From Phalacrocorax aristotelis (taxonomy: Eukaryota > Chordata > Aves > Suliformes > Phalacrocoracidae): a DNA stretch of 64,000 nucleotides. Position 1 is the stretch's first letter. Each line of letters begins with the position of its first letter. The translations under genes and the position numbers were made by a program. Positions 25,301-37,928 of the stretch are shown piece by piece. Below the pieces are notes generated by a model. It saw nothing but the letters and a program-made list of their open reading frames with translations, was not told the DNA's origin and did no database searches. The stretch spans positions 9,795,638 through 9,859,637 of the forward strand of contig NC_134283.1 in assembly GCF_949628215.1 (NCBI RefSeq). Reading direction: 5' to 3'.

Positions 25301-28300
25301 ACTTCTTTTTCACTGCTGAAATTTCAAGGTTCATACCGTTCATTGCAATAAAACTGCATATGCTCTAGAATATATGAAAAGATGGAGTCATCAGGGTTAC
25401 TTGCTTTTCTCCACAGCTTCGTTTTTAGCAGCTAAAGAACAGGCCTTCCTGGTCTACTTTTATCCAAGGAACAGCACAGCCATCATAAATGTTTAAAATA
25501 ATGTTATAATGAATTGGAAAATTAAAAATGGGGGAGGAGAGATCTGAAGGGCATAAAATTGAGCTTGGAGTCTGAAAAGAATACTTAACATTAGGGATAG
25601 TATAGTATTGCAGATGCCTTGGAAGCAACAGAGAAGTGAAGAAAATGACATTCAGCATGTACACAACCCATTCAGATTTAGGTTCTGGAATGATGATTCT
25701 AAGAAAGAAACAAGACTCCAATTCTCAGAAAATATAAATTAGAGGTGAAACAAGTATAGACAGCGGCCCACCAAGGTACTGTTTGTATCAAAATCTTGTT
25801 TGCACTATCCAGTGCCGTATTGTCTGTCTGTATTACTTGCCTGAAAATTAGAGCGTATTGGACACCACTGACTGTGTAAACTGTGATGAGCTCTCTTGAT
25901 GACTGGGCTGTATTCAGGGATGCTAAAGCAGCACAATTATCACTGCTTATACAGTGTGCCTGATATGCCTAATCAGCAAAACACTTGAATTTTTGTTTAA
26001 CATTAGCCACACGAATAATACCATCCCTGCTCATAAAATAGATAACCATACCGAAGTAGAACCAAAAACTAAACTTTTGTCCACAAATGAACATTAAGCG
26101 TTAGTATTTGTTATTCCTTATCAGAGATGTGACGTAATTACCTTGTGTTAGGAATTAAGGTGGTGTCCTGCCATAGCCTGTCAGGCAGGAAAAAAAGAGG
26201 TATCTTTCCCTCTCTCTCTCTCAATATGCTTGAAAAATGTTTCTATTCTGGGATGGATATGTATGGTAGATGCCTTTCCAAAAAGTACAAGGTGACATAT
26301 TTTTTAATTCATTATTTGCACTGTGGTTTACTTTTGATTAATTTAATACTTTAAGTTTGCTGTTGGTTTTGCTTTTTAAGATGAAATTCAATAGCAAGTG
26401 CATTTCTTTTATTGATTTAATTATTGGTTTAGAGTATGGACAGGAGTTGTTGGCTGTGAAGCAGAAAAGACTGTATACTGTGTGTCAGGAACAGAAGAAT
26501 TTGAGTTTTATAAACCCTTTTCTTTCATTATTGAAAGTTCATCGCAGATAAACCTAACTGATATTACACTTTGATATTGCAAAAATATACATAGCTTTCT
26601 TTCAACTTCTGAGAAGAAAAGACTCAATAACAGAGCCATCAGAAATCCTCAAAAAGTAAGTCGGGTTTGCAAGAGACAAGAGTATGTTTACAAGACTGTT
26701 ATCAATAATTTAAACTTCACTTGTCAGAATAGAAGATGGATATATATGCTGTTGTGCATTTTCCTTATGTATCGCATTTGCTAATCCACCGCCAGTCTGC
26801 CAAACAGATTTAAAAGGTATTTCCATTTCTGAAGGAACATTGCTTCAAACTTTCAAGGTCCAAAGATTTTGTGAGTTCGTCAGTGTTAACTTATGCTGAC
26901 TAGCACACTAATAGAGAGACTAAAATGTTCATTGTTTTTCAACAGCTATAATAGATTCCATTGTTGTTTTCCTGCTGGCGTGGAAGCACCTGGCAACAGA
27001 CAAAAGTGAATCTGTTGAGGCGAGTACTCTCCCTGTACTGTTTAATCTGTCTGACGTTGGAGAATGCTTCCAGAAAAGTTCTGTGCAGGCTGCCTTTGAG
27101 CTCTGCATCTTTTTTTGAGTGAATTCCAACGAAAGCACTTTGTTAAGGAAATTTCAAGGGTGATCTAGTGCAGTTCTTCTGTACATAAAAATTGTCTTAT
27201 GAGTCAAAGGCGATTGACACGTCTGTCAAATCCACAGGTAGAGCAGACACTACTGCAAAATCAGCAGTTCAGTCTAGATGGCTGTGAAAGGAATGAGGAG
27301 ACAAATTTCAGAAGATGTGTTTTTAGGCATTATTTTCAAGGCATAAAGAGTACGTGAATGAAATTCCTGCTCCCAGCTATGTATTGATGTCTGAGCCAAA
27401 GGGACTGCACAGCTGGAAGATACTGCAACTCTATTCGCATTTATGCAGTGCCCAGTACTATACCCAGCATACCTATTTCTGCTTTTAAGTCAATAAGAAT
27501 TGATTTTAACTGTTATTTTCCCTTATATTATTACAGGAGAGGGAAATCATTCTTATGACAATCTCAGTAGATGTTACCCTCCTCACTAGTGAAGAGTACA
27601 GGAAAACAGTGTCATGGGGGACAGGGCACATTTCTGGTATCTCTCCTCCTTACTCACACCTGACTAAGACAAAGTATTAGGCAAGGAAGGAAGAAGAAGA
27701 GGAATCAAAAGGTCATCCTCTGACTTATGCACTTGACCCAGTAATGGTTTAGCAGAAGGAGCTTAGAGTGACTACTGAGCATTCGCTGCATGAACAGCTA
27801 CAAAGGTAGTCTCAGCTTCTTTCTGCCTCTCAGACTTCAGGTGTGCTCTGTGTATTTCCAAGCTATGGAAACCATTCTGTTTTACCATCAAGCAGACAAA
27901 CAACACATACCGCAAGGTCTCTCTCTTTTTATTTTCTTTTATTTTTTTTTCCCCAAAACTGAGTAGTTTGCTTTTACCTGACAAGGCTCACAGGCAGTCC
28001 ATGACTTGGATGTGCAGTGGTTCCTCACTGAGAAGCAACCAACCTTTATTCCCCTGTCCCAGAGGCGTAAGAGACACAAGGTCTGAAAGAGGCAGCATCA
28101 GTCCATAGGTCACGGTGGTGAGTGGAGAGCAATATGCACACTCTTTCTGACAGCCACTCTTCTCCCAGGGAGCAGCTCTGTGTCCCGGTCAGGCAGATCT
28201 TGCCATTTACAGATCCCTCTGTCCTACATTTGACCCTTTCTTTGAATAGTTGCAAGATGAACATTAATTGCCCAAATGACTACAAGCTAAGAACATCAGA

Positions 28301-31300
28301 TGAATTTAAGCAGTCAGCCATCCGACAAAGAGATTTTCATCAATATTCACAGTACTTAGAGTGCAACAGAGCAGATATGCAATGTGATACTGAACTTATT
28401 CTGGCAAAGATGAGCACACATACTTTTAGAAGAGAGGACTTTTCACACCAGCCATGCTTTCTGTCTCAGGTTAAGGATGTACATGTTGATATACAGCCTA
28501 ACCTTGGTAAGGGTGTAAACAGTTCTTGAATATCACTCTCCATGGGAGGTTGAAAGACCATAATGCTCTTTGCTTACCTTTTTGAATGGTAAATTCAAAA
28601 TAAAAATATTATTAAAAATAAAATTTCAAGATAAAGGATTTTGTAGGTTGGTCCAGGTTGGTGACTGTCATCTTGAAGGAACGTCTTTTGCATGTCTCAA
28701 TTTGCTTAGTAAATTAGAAGGTAAAAGTGAAACAAAACTAAGACAAAATCTTTACTATTGCATTATGTTATGTCTTTTTAACCCATAGGCTATGGGAGAT
28801 GTCTTCTTTCAAGAAGATAATGGTTCAGAAGATGGTGTAAAAACATATCAAATAATGATTGGCTAAGCATTGAAAATCCAATGGCGCAAACAAAAAAATA
28901 TGCACAGTCAGTTGCCTTACACCTGCCACAGATGAACACATCTGTTTAGAACTATTGCTTAGGAAGTCACCAGAAAAAGTAATCAGGAAAAGATAGTTGG
29001 CAGAAGATTTTTCTTTCTTTTGCCCCATATTTTTAAATATTTAAATTTCTTCTGCATTTGAATTGCTTTGCTTGGACCCTGCTGCAAAGTTGATGCCATT
29101 TCTATTAAGAAAGGGGAAGGTTTTCCAGATTGTTTGATGTTCCTTAGGTGGATTTCTTCAAGATGTAGCATACTTATTGCTGTTCTCAAGTGAGCCTTCA
29201 GCAGATCTGAATCATTTAAAGGTTCACCCTCATCTAGTTAAAAATCAGTGTTTGAATATCTATCAGTATGCAAAACATTCATTTGCTACTAGAGTTAGAG
29301 CTCCTTATTATACCAGGAAGAATTTAAGTTTTAATTAGCATTTCCCCTGGTGTACTAAACCCACTGAGATTACTACACTTAGTAAAATTTAATTAACTTG
29401 ACAAAAGATCCTAATTGTTTTCATGCCACTAGTCCCTAGTGGGACTAAAAATAATACCCTTCAAATTAAGTGTCTACAACCAACCTGTCCTATATACGTA
29501 AAATTGGTTGGCCTACATATAATTATAGTTGATCGAAAGTCTTGCCCAATATGGAATCAAGATTGTTTGCTCAAAGATGGAGATTTTTATGGCAATGCAT
29601 GACAAATACTTATTCATCAAAAGACCTCAGCAAACATTAATTCTTCATACCATCTTATTAAGTTTTGCAAATGGGAGGTTTATTGATTTATCTAGGTGCA
29701 CAGACTAATCAACAAGATATAGTAGTAATTTAAATCAATATAGTAACATAATATTGGCAAGAGAGGAAAGATAAATGTATCAATAATGTAACTATTATAA
29801 ACAAAATGTATCTATATCAAATATAGCATGCTTAGGAGAAATTTGGAATTAAAATAAAAATACTTCCTCTTCAAGACTTCTCTTTACTTCTTTCTCAAAA
29901 AGAGCTGCTCACATAATTCCAAGGCTTTGTTCACTCTGGGACACTCATTTTAAAAGAAATGTGTGGAAGATATTATTGTGTAGACAGTCTTAAGAATATT
30001 GGGCGCAGCTTTCAGCTCAAGTGATTTGTTAGAGAAGTTTATATGCAGAACACAAGTACTGGAGTCCAGCCAATCCTTTGGCTCTGGATGTCTAAAGAAG
30101 AGATTTTAAGGAGAGAGGACCAAGGAAAATTACCTAAACTTTTCTGCCAGGGTTGGGATTTCATCGCATGCACCCTCACATTACAGGGATCAGATATATG
30201 TGTCTAATTATTATCTCCAGAATTTAAGGAATGAATCAGCTAACATCCTAGGTAATCAAATCAATCACTTGTTATTCCTGTACTGAGCTTTGTTGGGACT
30301 GAATAACCCTTATGTGCTTAGAAATTACTGCTAATAGAGATATGGTTTGGCAAAATAATCCATCATCTGGATGCTTTTTATTGAAGAAACTGTGTCATTA
30401 GTAGGGCTTCAGCTCCACCCCCTCCTGAAATAACACAGTTCAGACCAAGGTTTTACTATGGAGAGTGCAAGAGAATATTAACTATATTCATTATTAAGTC
30501 CTTATAGTACTGGGAGGGGAAAAAAAACAACAACCCAAACTGTAAATCTCTCCGCATCTAGAGTCTTCAACTTCTTTTTCTGCCCAAACATCTGGCTGCT
30601 TTGTAACATTTGAATACTAAGAAGATTATGTTGGCTGATGATCCATCCAGATTGGCTGTTAAACACCTCTTTTCTGCTTTCCTTGCCAAGTTCCTCCTTT
30701 GTTTCCTTCCCTCTCAATTTAAACCACAAGGTGCTCTTACAGTCCTCAAGCTCCGTCAAGATTTATTGAAGCGAGCTCAAGTTATCCATCTATTCTAGTT
30801 GAATTATTAGAATCTTCTGGATACACAAAACCAAAATATTTTTAATGAACAACTCTATAGAGTTCACATTGAAAAATTTTGCACTAATAAATAGAACCTT
30901 TATGATAAGCCTTTCACTCAAAACCACTGCATGTGTGTTTAATGTAGAGAAATATTTAAAATTACATTCCCATTAACTTTTCTCTGCATGTATAAAAGAG
31001 TGAATTCTGAAGAGTTGGCAAAGGTTTGTTTGGTATACAAAAATCAAAGAAAGCCAGGTATACCGTTGATAAAATGGAAACTACAGGAAAAGCACTCCAC
31101 AAAAGATTTGCTACAGAAGACTATGCATTTGGAAAGAATTAAGTCCATGTTTCTAGGAAAACTGAAATACTGTTCATCTTTGTTTCTGTTGATAATATAT
31201 TTAGAACATTAAAAATCTTAAGTAAACTGTTGTACCTCTTCCCATCCCTGCCTTTGATTTTCTTCTCTGTGTGGCTAATGAATCATTGGCAGCATTAGAT

Positions 31301-31728
31301 AAAACATAGGAACTCTATCTCTCTGGTTTAACAAACTGTGAATAGCAGCGTGGAATACTCTCCCATTCTCATCCTCACTTATTAGAATGCAGTGACTTTT
31401 AAAAAGACGGTTTTCAGCAGTTTTTCATGACCTGACCTACTGTTCACCTCAAGAATTTAGATACTTAGTATCTATAATGAAAAAGAAGGTATTTTATAAA
31501 ACAATTAATTATGATACAGTTTTCCATTCCAGCATTTTCACACACCTTTGGAGTTTTACATTATACCATAACAATTTATGCATTTAGAAAATTGAAGCAT
31601 AATTGAAAATTAGGACATATAAAAGCAGTTTTATTAACATAACATAGAGGCATGTAATAAGAATGTTACAGACTCAAGAAAGAAAATAAAGTATTTCAAG
31701 CCTCTGAACTTTTAAGTGTCTCTAACCA

Positions 31729-31805
31729 CTGAGGTTTTGTTTTGGGTTGGATTTTATGGAGGTAGAGAGAAATATTGGTGGGATGAAGTGCTGATATTTG
31801 TCCAT
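31729..31805. repeat. Local direct repeat, copy A
   Basis: 77 bp about 91% identical (70/77 by eye) to 32417-32493 in the same orientation. Shared core: ggaggtagagagaaatattg and ctgatatttgtccat. Similarity weakens after 31805. Family not recognised. Confidence 0.85.
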
Positions 31806-32416
31806 CTAAAGACTTTGTATAAGATGTTTTTAACCATTTTAAAGTGTCTCTATCCAGAATATAACCCATCAATAACAGAGTGACTTGTGGGAATCCTGAG
31901 AACATTTACAAAATCATCTTCTCATTATCTTTCATAAGAACAACAATAATTTCACTTGGATCTAGTTTGCTCTATTCTAATAGTCTTTCTTTTATTATGT
32001 AGTCTTTTATTGGTTTTATTTTACTTTTATTGTACTCTACTATTACATAGTCTTTCTTCTATTACTTTTTAAAATAGTGTATTTTTAATATTACTTTAAA
32101 ATTACTTGTGAATTTTAAAGGAATAATAGCTCCTCAAAGCAACTAGTAGCAGATTCAGAATGGTCCTTTTGAAAGAAATCCTTTGAAAAGAGAAGACATG
32201 CTCGATTTTAAATGAGTCTGAGTGTTCTTAAGTACACTACTGTTTCTACTTTTATATTGCAAATTTAAGGCTTGACTCTGTCTGGTTCAAGCAAAAGAAT
32301 AATTTATCATGGAATAATTTATCAGATTTTTTATTTTTTTTTTCTGTCAATAGCTGATGAATGGTATGTCTAGTACAGTTCCCCTAAATAAATGGAGAAC
32401 AGCATTAGTAAAAAAC

Positions 32417-32493
32417 CTGAGGTTTGGTTTGGGGTTGGATTTTAGGGAGGTAGAGAGAAATATTGTTGGGATGAATCTCTGATATTTGTCCAT
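32417..32493. repeat. Local direct repeat, copy B
   Basis: Second copy, 688 bp from copy A. It may be an interspersed family I do not recognise or a local duplication. Confidence 0.85.
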
Positions 32494-34343
32494 AAAATGC
32501 TCTTCACCAATTTTAAGAGTCAGTATCATGAATACTCATCTCCTGCTGCTTACAACAGAAGCACTTTCAAGAAAAACCTGAAGAACGTAAAACCATAGCA
32601 AGTGTTAATATATCTCTCTTGAAATCAGTCAAGGCAGGCTGATTTATATCTCTTCAGCTCTAAAACAGAAAAATCATATGTTTTTTGAAAGAAAGCCAGC
32701 TTATACTTTCTTTAACTATGAAATTACTCTGGAATCCTACAGTGACAGACTTTTCTGGGAGTAAAACGTAGCATCAGGCTGGAAGAACATCGGTGCCATG
32801 AGGAAGGAATAGCTATTTCATGAAGTTTTACCAGCCATAAGCACTATATACAAGACTGAAAAGACAAGTTACTCCTTTGTTAGGAAAAATCCCAAAATGA
32901 TGGAAAAACATCTGCTCCATTTAAAAACTAATGGAAAATATCAGTGCAATAAAAAGAAATAGTGCAATTAAAAGAAAGGGGAATGCTGAGGGAATGTAAT
33001 TTTTGGAAAATATTTATAAGCTTTGTACACCTATTGAGAATTACTTAGGCACTTCTCTCCAATCAACAGAGATCCAAATAATGTTACAGTATATGTAAAC
33101 AAACCGTACGATTTTTAAAGCAGATCTACAAACTCAAAAAAGTTAGCATTAAGTCATAGCAAACATTACAGCCATAGCAATCCTGTACGTTCCTGCTTGG
33201 ATTTTTCAGTGAGTAGAAGAGACAGACTATAGATAAAAAAGTATCCTCACGTTCCCTGGATCTAATAAAGAAATAATTTGGCTTTATACAATAGCAATAA
33301 CTATGAAGCAATGATATTTTCTATGTTGGCCAAAACTGTAGGATTCTCTTCCAAACTTTGTAGAATTCAGTAAGTTTTGTGTGCATGCACAGTCTGGTTT
33401 TAGTTAAATGTGATACAGGATTGAAGAGAACTCATTCCACTCTTCATTGTATTACTCAATATATAACTAACTCTTTAGACTTCATGTAACAAGCGTTACA
33501 GAGCTGTAGTATAAAAATGAACTGAGGAAAATCCATTTAGAAATAGATCTGATTGTTAATCCAAAATTGTCTATAATTAGACTGGAAGTCAAAGCTGATA
33601 GCAAAGGATTAAGGCTGCATTTCATCTCCCTGTCTTCTTTCAGAGGTTGGAAGTCCTGAAGACTTTGACCATTCAGTGATCTAAGCCCAGCATTGCTCTG
33701 GATTCCATGATGGGACCCCACCACTTGCCTCTCTGGACTGAACCAGCCAGTTTCTGATTTACGATGCATAGCAAGGATCAAAACAGCCAGAAACTTGAAA
33801 TACAGCTTGATAGTTTTAGTAAACAAGTGGGCCTAAATCCAGAACATCTTAATTCCCACTAGTTTAAATCTTGAGTCAAGTCACTACTCAGTGATGAGAG
33901 TCACCATTTCTGACTAAAAACCTGACAGTGACTGGTTCAAAGCAGGACTTGAAAATCAGCTGCAGAGGTTGTTGAAATACCCTTAATCTAATGTCTAATG
34001 AGGTTTTATAGGAAACCTTAAGCATGCAGAAAACCAGAATTTTCTAATAGACATAATTTGAGGTACCTATCTGAATTTATGAATACTGTTGTAAATATCT
34101 AAATATTTTAATAAGGATAATGTTGTATGAGAATAAAGTATTTTATTTGCATATTTTAACCTGTGGGAAAGTTTTAGATGAGATTTTTTCTAAATTAATG
34201 TGACATCAGATGTCCTATTCAAACCTTTAATTGCACTAGATAAGCATATTAATAAACATTTCTTATTCAAGAAATTGCTTAGTTAGCAATGTATTGTTTT
34301 ATTTGTAAGACCTAATTAGAATTTATTATTAACATCCGATCAC

Positions 34344-34370
34344 CACAAATCAGAAAATCTCTGATTTGTG
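34344..34370. repeat. Perfect 10-bp inverted repeat with 7-base loop
   Basis: CACAAATCAG, loop AAAATCT, CTGATTTGTG. Could form a hairpin; function unknown. Confidence 0.9.
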
Positions 34371-35084
34371 CTCATACATTTGTTTTGGTCTTCATTTTGC
34401 ACAAACTCTTCTCCAGGGCAGGAGCGGGGGGGCAGACTCATCCTGAGATCACATATACGCTACAGAGGCTTTTTCTGTAACTGCCACTAGCGAATAAAGG
34501 CTTTCCATTATCTGTTGGTTTAAGGCAACACCTTCAAGGCACAAAGTGCCTTTACACCAACTTAAATGTAATTGGTGAGAGGAGAGGAGAAATCGGTTGT
34601 TTGTAGTAGGAAACAGCAGGCAGAGGAAATTTTAGCATTTTTTTCTCATTATTTTAATGTGTTTCTACAGTGTTTGCAGTGACAACAGAGAGATTTGTCA
34701 GTATTCTGGCTTCTTTCTATCAGTGCCTTGTGTCGGATGTTTCCTAGGGAATATCTTGGTCCATCATCATTCCACAAATGAAATTGTCAGAAATTCCTGA
34801 TGAACAGACTAAACAACATTTTCCATACTATTTTCTTCCACCTTGCTTTTCTACCTCTTTGCAGTTGCATTAAAGTGCAACAATAAAACCTCTGAAAGAC
34901 CTATATGCATTAGATGGGCATATGTTGGCCATTTTGAAACATTGGTTCAAAAATGCTGAGGTCTATAGACCGCAACACAGGCACTAGCATGACTTGATAG
35001 GCAGCAGCATTATAGATATATGCAACCTGAATTAATATTATAATAGAGCTTATGTGCAGAGTTAGAATAGTAGGATGTAAGAGC

Positions 35085-35165
35085 CCCGGTTTTTTGTCCT
35101 GTCCTTGTCACCTGATGATATGTGATCTTATGCACATCTCTCTGGACCTCAGTATTCCTAAACCA
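35085..35165 (+). mobile_element. Possible second MIR-like SINE fragment
   Basis: Core-like sequence tgtcacctgatg, tgtgatcttatgcac, ctctctggacctcagtattccta is in the order of a MIR core and 3' part. Weaker than the copy at 18391. Confidence 0.45.
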
Positions 35166-37534
35166 GCCAAAGTCCTGCATTCCCTCATGTCTCCATTTCA
35201 CTCTGGTCTTACCAGCTCTGAAAATCAGTTCCTTTGTTGATCCGATTGGTCCCTCAAAGAGACACAAAAAGGGTTGTCTAGTTTCCGACATTCGGTTTCC
35301 AAGGGAATGGTGGCTCAGCGTTCCCTAGTCCCCCAAGACACAGGCCCATAAAACAGTTAGACGTGATGCTTACTCAGATTTGAGTCTTAAATGCTTTGCT
35401 GAAAGACTAAATAGGGAACCTATGTTCCCATGAAGATAAAACTGTGCCTGCTCTCCTTGTTACAACATCGTTAAGTTTATCATGCTGTCTGTCTGTCTAT
35501 ATTAAAAACAGACTCCCTGGAGGAATGTTGAAGTTAAAAAATGAGCTCATCAAAGTCAGGAAAAACACAGATAATTCTCTGCTTTACTTGTCACAATCTA
35601 AGCTGATCCTACCATTTGCCATTCCTTAAAAGATACGGATCTCACAATGAGCTGTTGTTGATGCCAGATGGGCAGATCCTTCTCTGTAGATAAGTGGGTG
35701 TGGGAAGCCTTCTGCCAAAATAATGTCTGGAATGCTGGAAAAGGATTGCTCCACATTGACTGGGAATGAGACTTACCAGGCTCTGCGGGGCCATTGCAGC
35801 CGGTGAACTCACTCAGAACTGTAAAAGTATTTCTTGGTTATGCAGAAAGCCTGTTCAGATTTCTTTTATAAGAAGATCAACTGTTGTAGAGGGAAATGCA
35901 ATTTGAACCAAAATAGAAGGGAGCGTGCTATGTTCGAAGCAATTACGCTCTCAACTGAGGGTGCCTTAGTCTGTAGCTTAGTTATACAACTCATTTTCAG
36001 AGAGCCCAGAAAGCCACGGGTTGTCATCAGACCACGGTTCAGACTCTGGTGTTTTGTTTCCTGGGTTCACTTTTTGAAGTTTAATGACAGATCAAGAAAG
36101 GGGTGTGCAAAAAAATTAATGGTACCTATGGAAGCAATTAATTCATACATTTGGTAGTTCATGTCTAAATTAATAATTCTAGGTGAAATCAGCCTTTCTG
36201 AACACAGAACATTTAGATAGATTTTATGTTTGCCTGAACAGAAGAAAATTCTTATATTTAATAGTGTTTCTTTGTTTGGTTTATATAGATCATGTAGCCA
36301 AATACTCTGTATTTTTAGCTGATATGAAAAGACTTTCTCAGTACAATGTGGTTTAGAAAAATCCGTTCAGTCAGGAAAAAAGGTTGTGATGACCCATTAA
36401 GGAAACATTCCTTAAAACCCAGCAGTTTAATTTAAAAATGTCTTGTTTCTTCAGTCTGTTAATCCTAAACAAGCCCTGGACATTTCTGAACTATGCAACT
36501 AATCCTGAGAATGCTCACTCTGGCAAATTGTTGCTTAGAATGGGAATACAAGATTATGCTGTCAGGTTTCATATCAAGGATATGTAGAACTTCACATTTT
36601 AGATTATAGAAATGTCACTATTCTTCTGGGCTAATGAAACATATTTTAACCTTGCACAAATACTGCTTTACTATCATTAAGGTAAATAGAATTAATAATA
36701 ATAGTAGTACTTGGCCTGTTTAGAAGGGAAGGCAATCTCTGTACCAAAATGCAGTTCATAAAACTGAAATTGATCTACTTGGTTAAAAATCCTTCAAGTG
36801 TATTAGCATCCCAAATGCTATGGGGAGCTTATGGGACTTTTTAAAAGGTATGTTAAAGCTTCCTCCAGTATGTTCAACATTTGATGGAAGAGAGCAGGGT
36901 TGATTTGCTGATAGAAGTTTCTCTAGTTCTTCTGCCTCTGTATCTATGGGTCTTCCAGCCACAAGCTATCAGCCATGGTGGGTACTTACATTTCTTGTGG
37001 GAAGAGGAGGAGAAAGTGAGATCATAGCCCTAGATGATATGGTCCTAGTAAATTATTCATTATTGTAATGTATATATAGCATCTGCTTTAAGTGGTACTT
37101 CAGCAACATAGAACATGACAGGTTTTCTTTATTTCTAATGGTTGAATAGACAAAAAGCCTGAGACAACTTCTTTCTTCTATTTCACTTTTTGTGGTTTCT
37201 CTTTTCCTTTTTATTAACTTCAGGAATGTGTTCTTTATATAAAATAATATGACAAAAGAATGAAGACAGCATTTACAGCAGGGCAGAACGCCTTTTCCAA
37301 TGCAGTATGCAAAGCATCTTGCATGCATTGACACTACCTCTCTCATATAAATTTAAAATATGTATTTCAAAAATTTCCCATGCCTCTAAACCATAAATAT
37401 TTAATTCTCAGTATTATCATCAATCAGGTTAGATGATCTATGAAATACATTGGTGGTAAAAGCTTCTTGCGCTGTTTGCTTTAGACCTCCAAAAGCATTC
37501 CAGGTTCACGGAGAGCTTCTAAGGAGCTGATGGC

Positions 37535-37566
37535 GGGGGGGGTGGGGTGGGGGGGGGTGGGGGGGG
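37535..37566 (+). repeat. G-run tract, G-quadruplex-type
   Basis: Runs of 8, 4, 9 and 8 G separated by single T or TGGT, enough for an intramolecular G-quadruplex. Isolated in AT-rich sequence with no gene nearby. Confidence 0.85.
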
Positions 37567-37906
37567 CAACAGATTAATGGCTCCCAGGGACACTCTGACA
37601 CTTCTGCCTGGATCAGAGAGATAAGAGACAGCTGGAGTCTGCCAGAGCACAGTGCTTTATACAAGCGAGGCAAAGGTTAGCAGCACGGAGGAATTCCTTC
37701 AAGAAACGTGAGATACGCAGCTTCCTCTGGGGCAGGATAATGGTCTACAGAGGGGAGTAATAGAGTGAAGGATCATTTTGTAGTATTCAAGCAAAACAAG
37801 AGACAAGACAGATGATGTTAAAGGGTTAGACTAAAAGCAAGAATAAGAATCCACAGAGAAATGAAGCTTAAAGTATATCAAGTTTTGGTTTGGTTTTTTT
37901 TTTTTT

Positions 37907-37928
37907 AAGTATAGTTTAAACTATACTT
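37907..37928. repeat. Perfect 22-bp palindrome
   Basis: AAGTATAGTTT is followed directly by its own reverse complement, preceded by a run of T. No spacer. Confidence 0.95.

Larger units (their letters stand above)
18542..31728. other. Intergenic sequence
   Basis: Mostly AT-rich. A somewhat GC-richer stretch at about 20990-21480 has open but unrecognised frames on both strands. It also holds the tandem repeat at 19661 and the GT tract at 22318. A 135-codon ORF at 28122-28529 has no recognisable domain. Confidence 0.6.

Noticed and set aside
28122..28529. 135-codon plus-strand ORF
   Set aside because: No recognisable domain, no splice or promoter context, ordinary composition; a length expected occasionally by chance in 64 kb of six frames.
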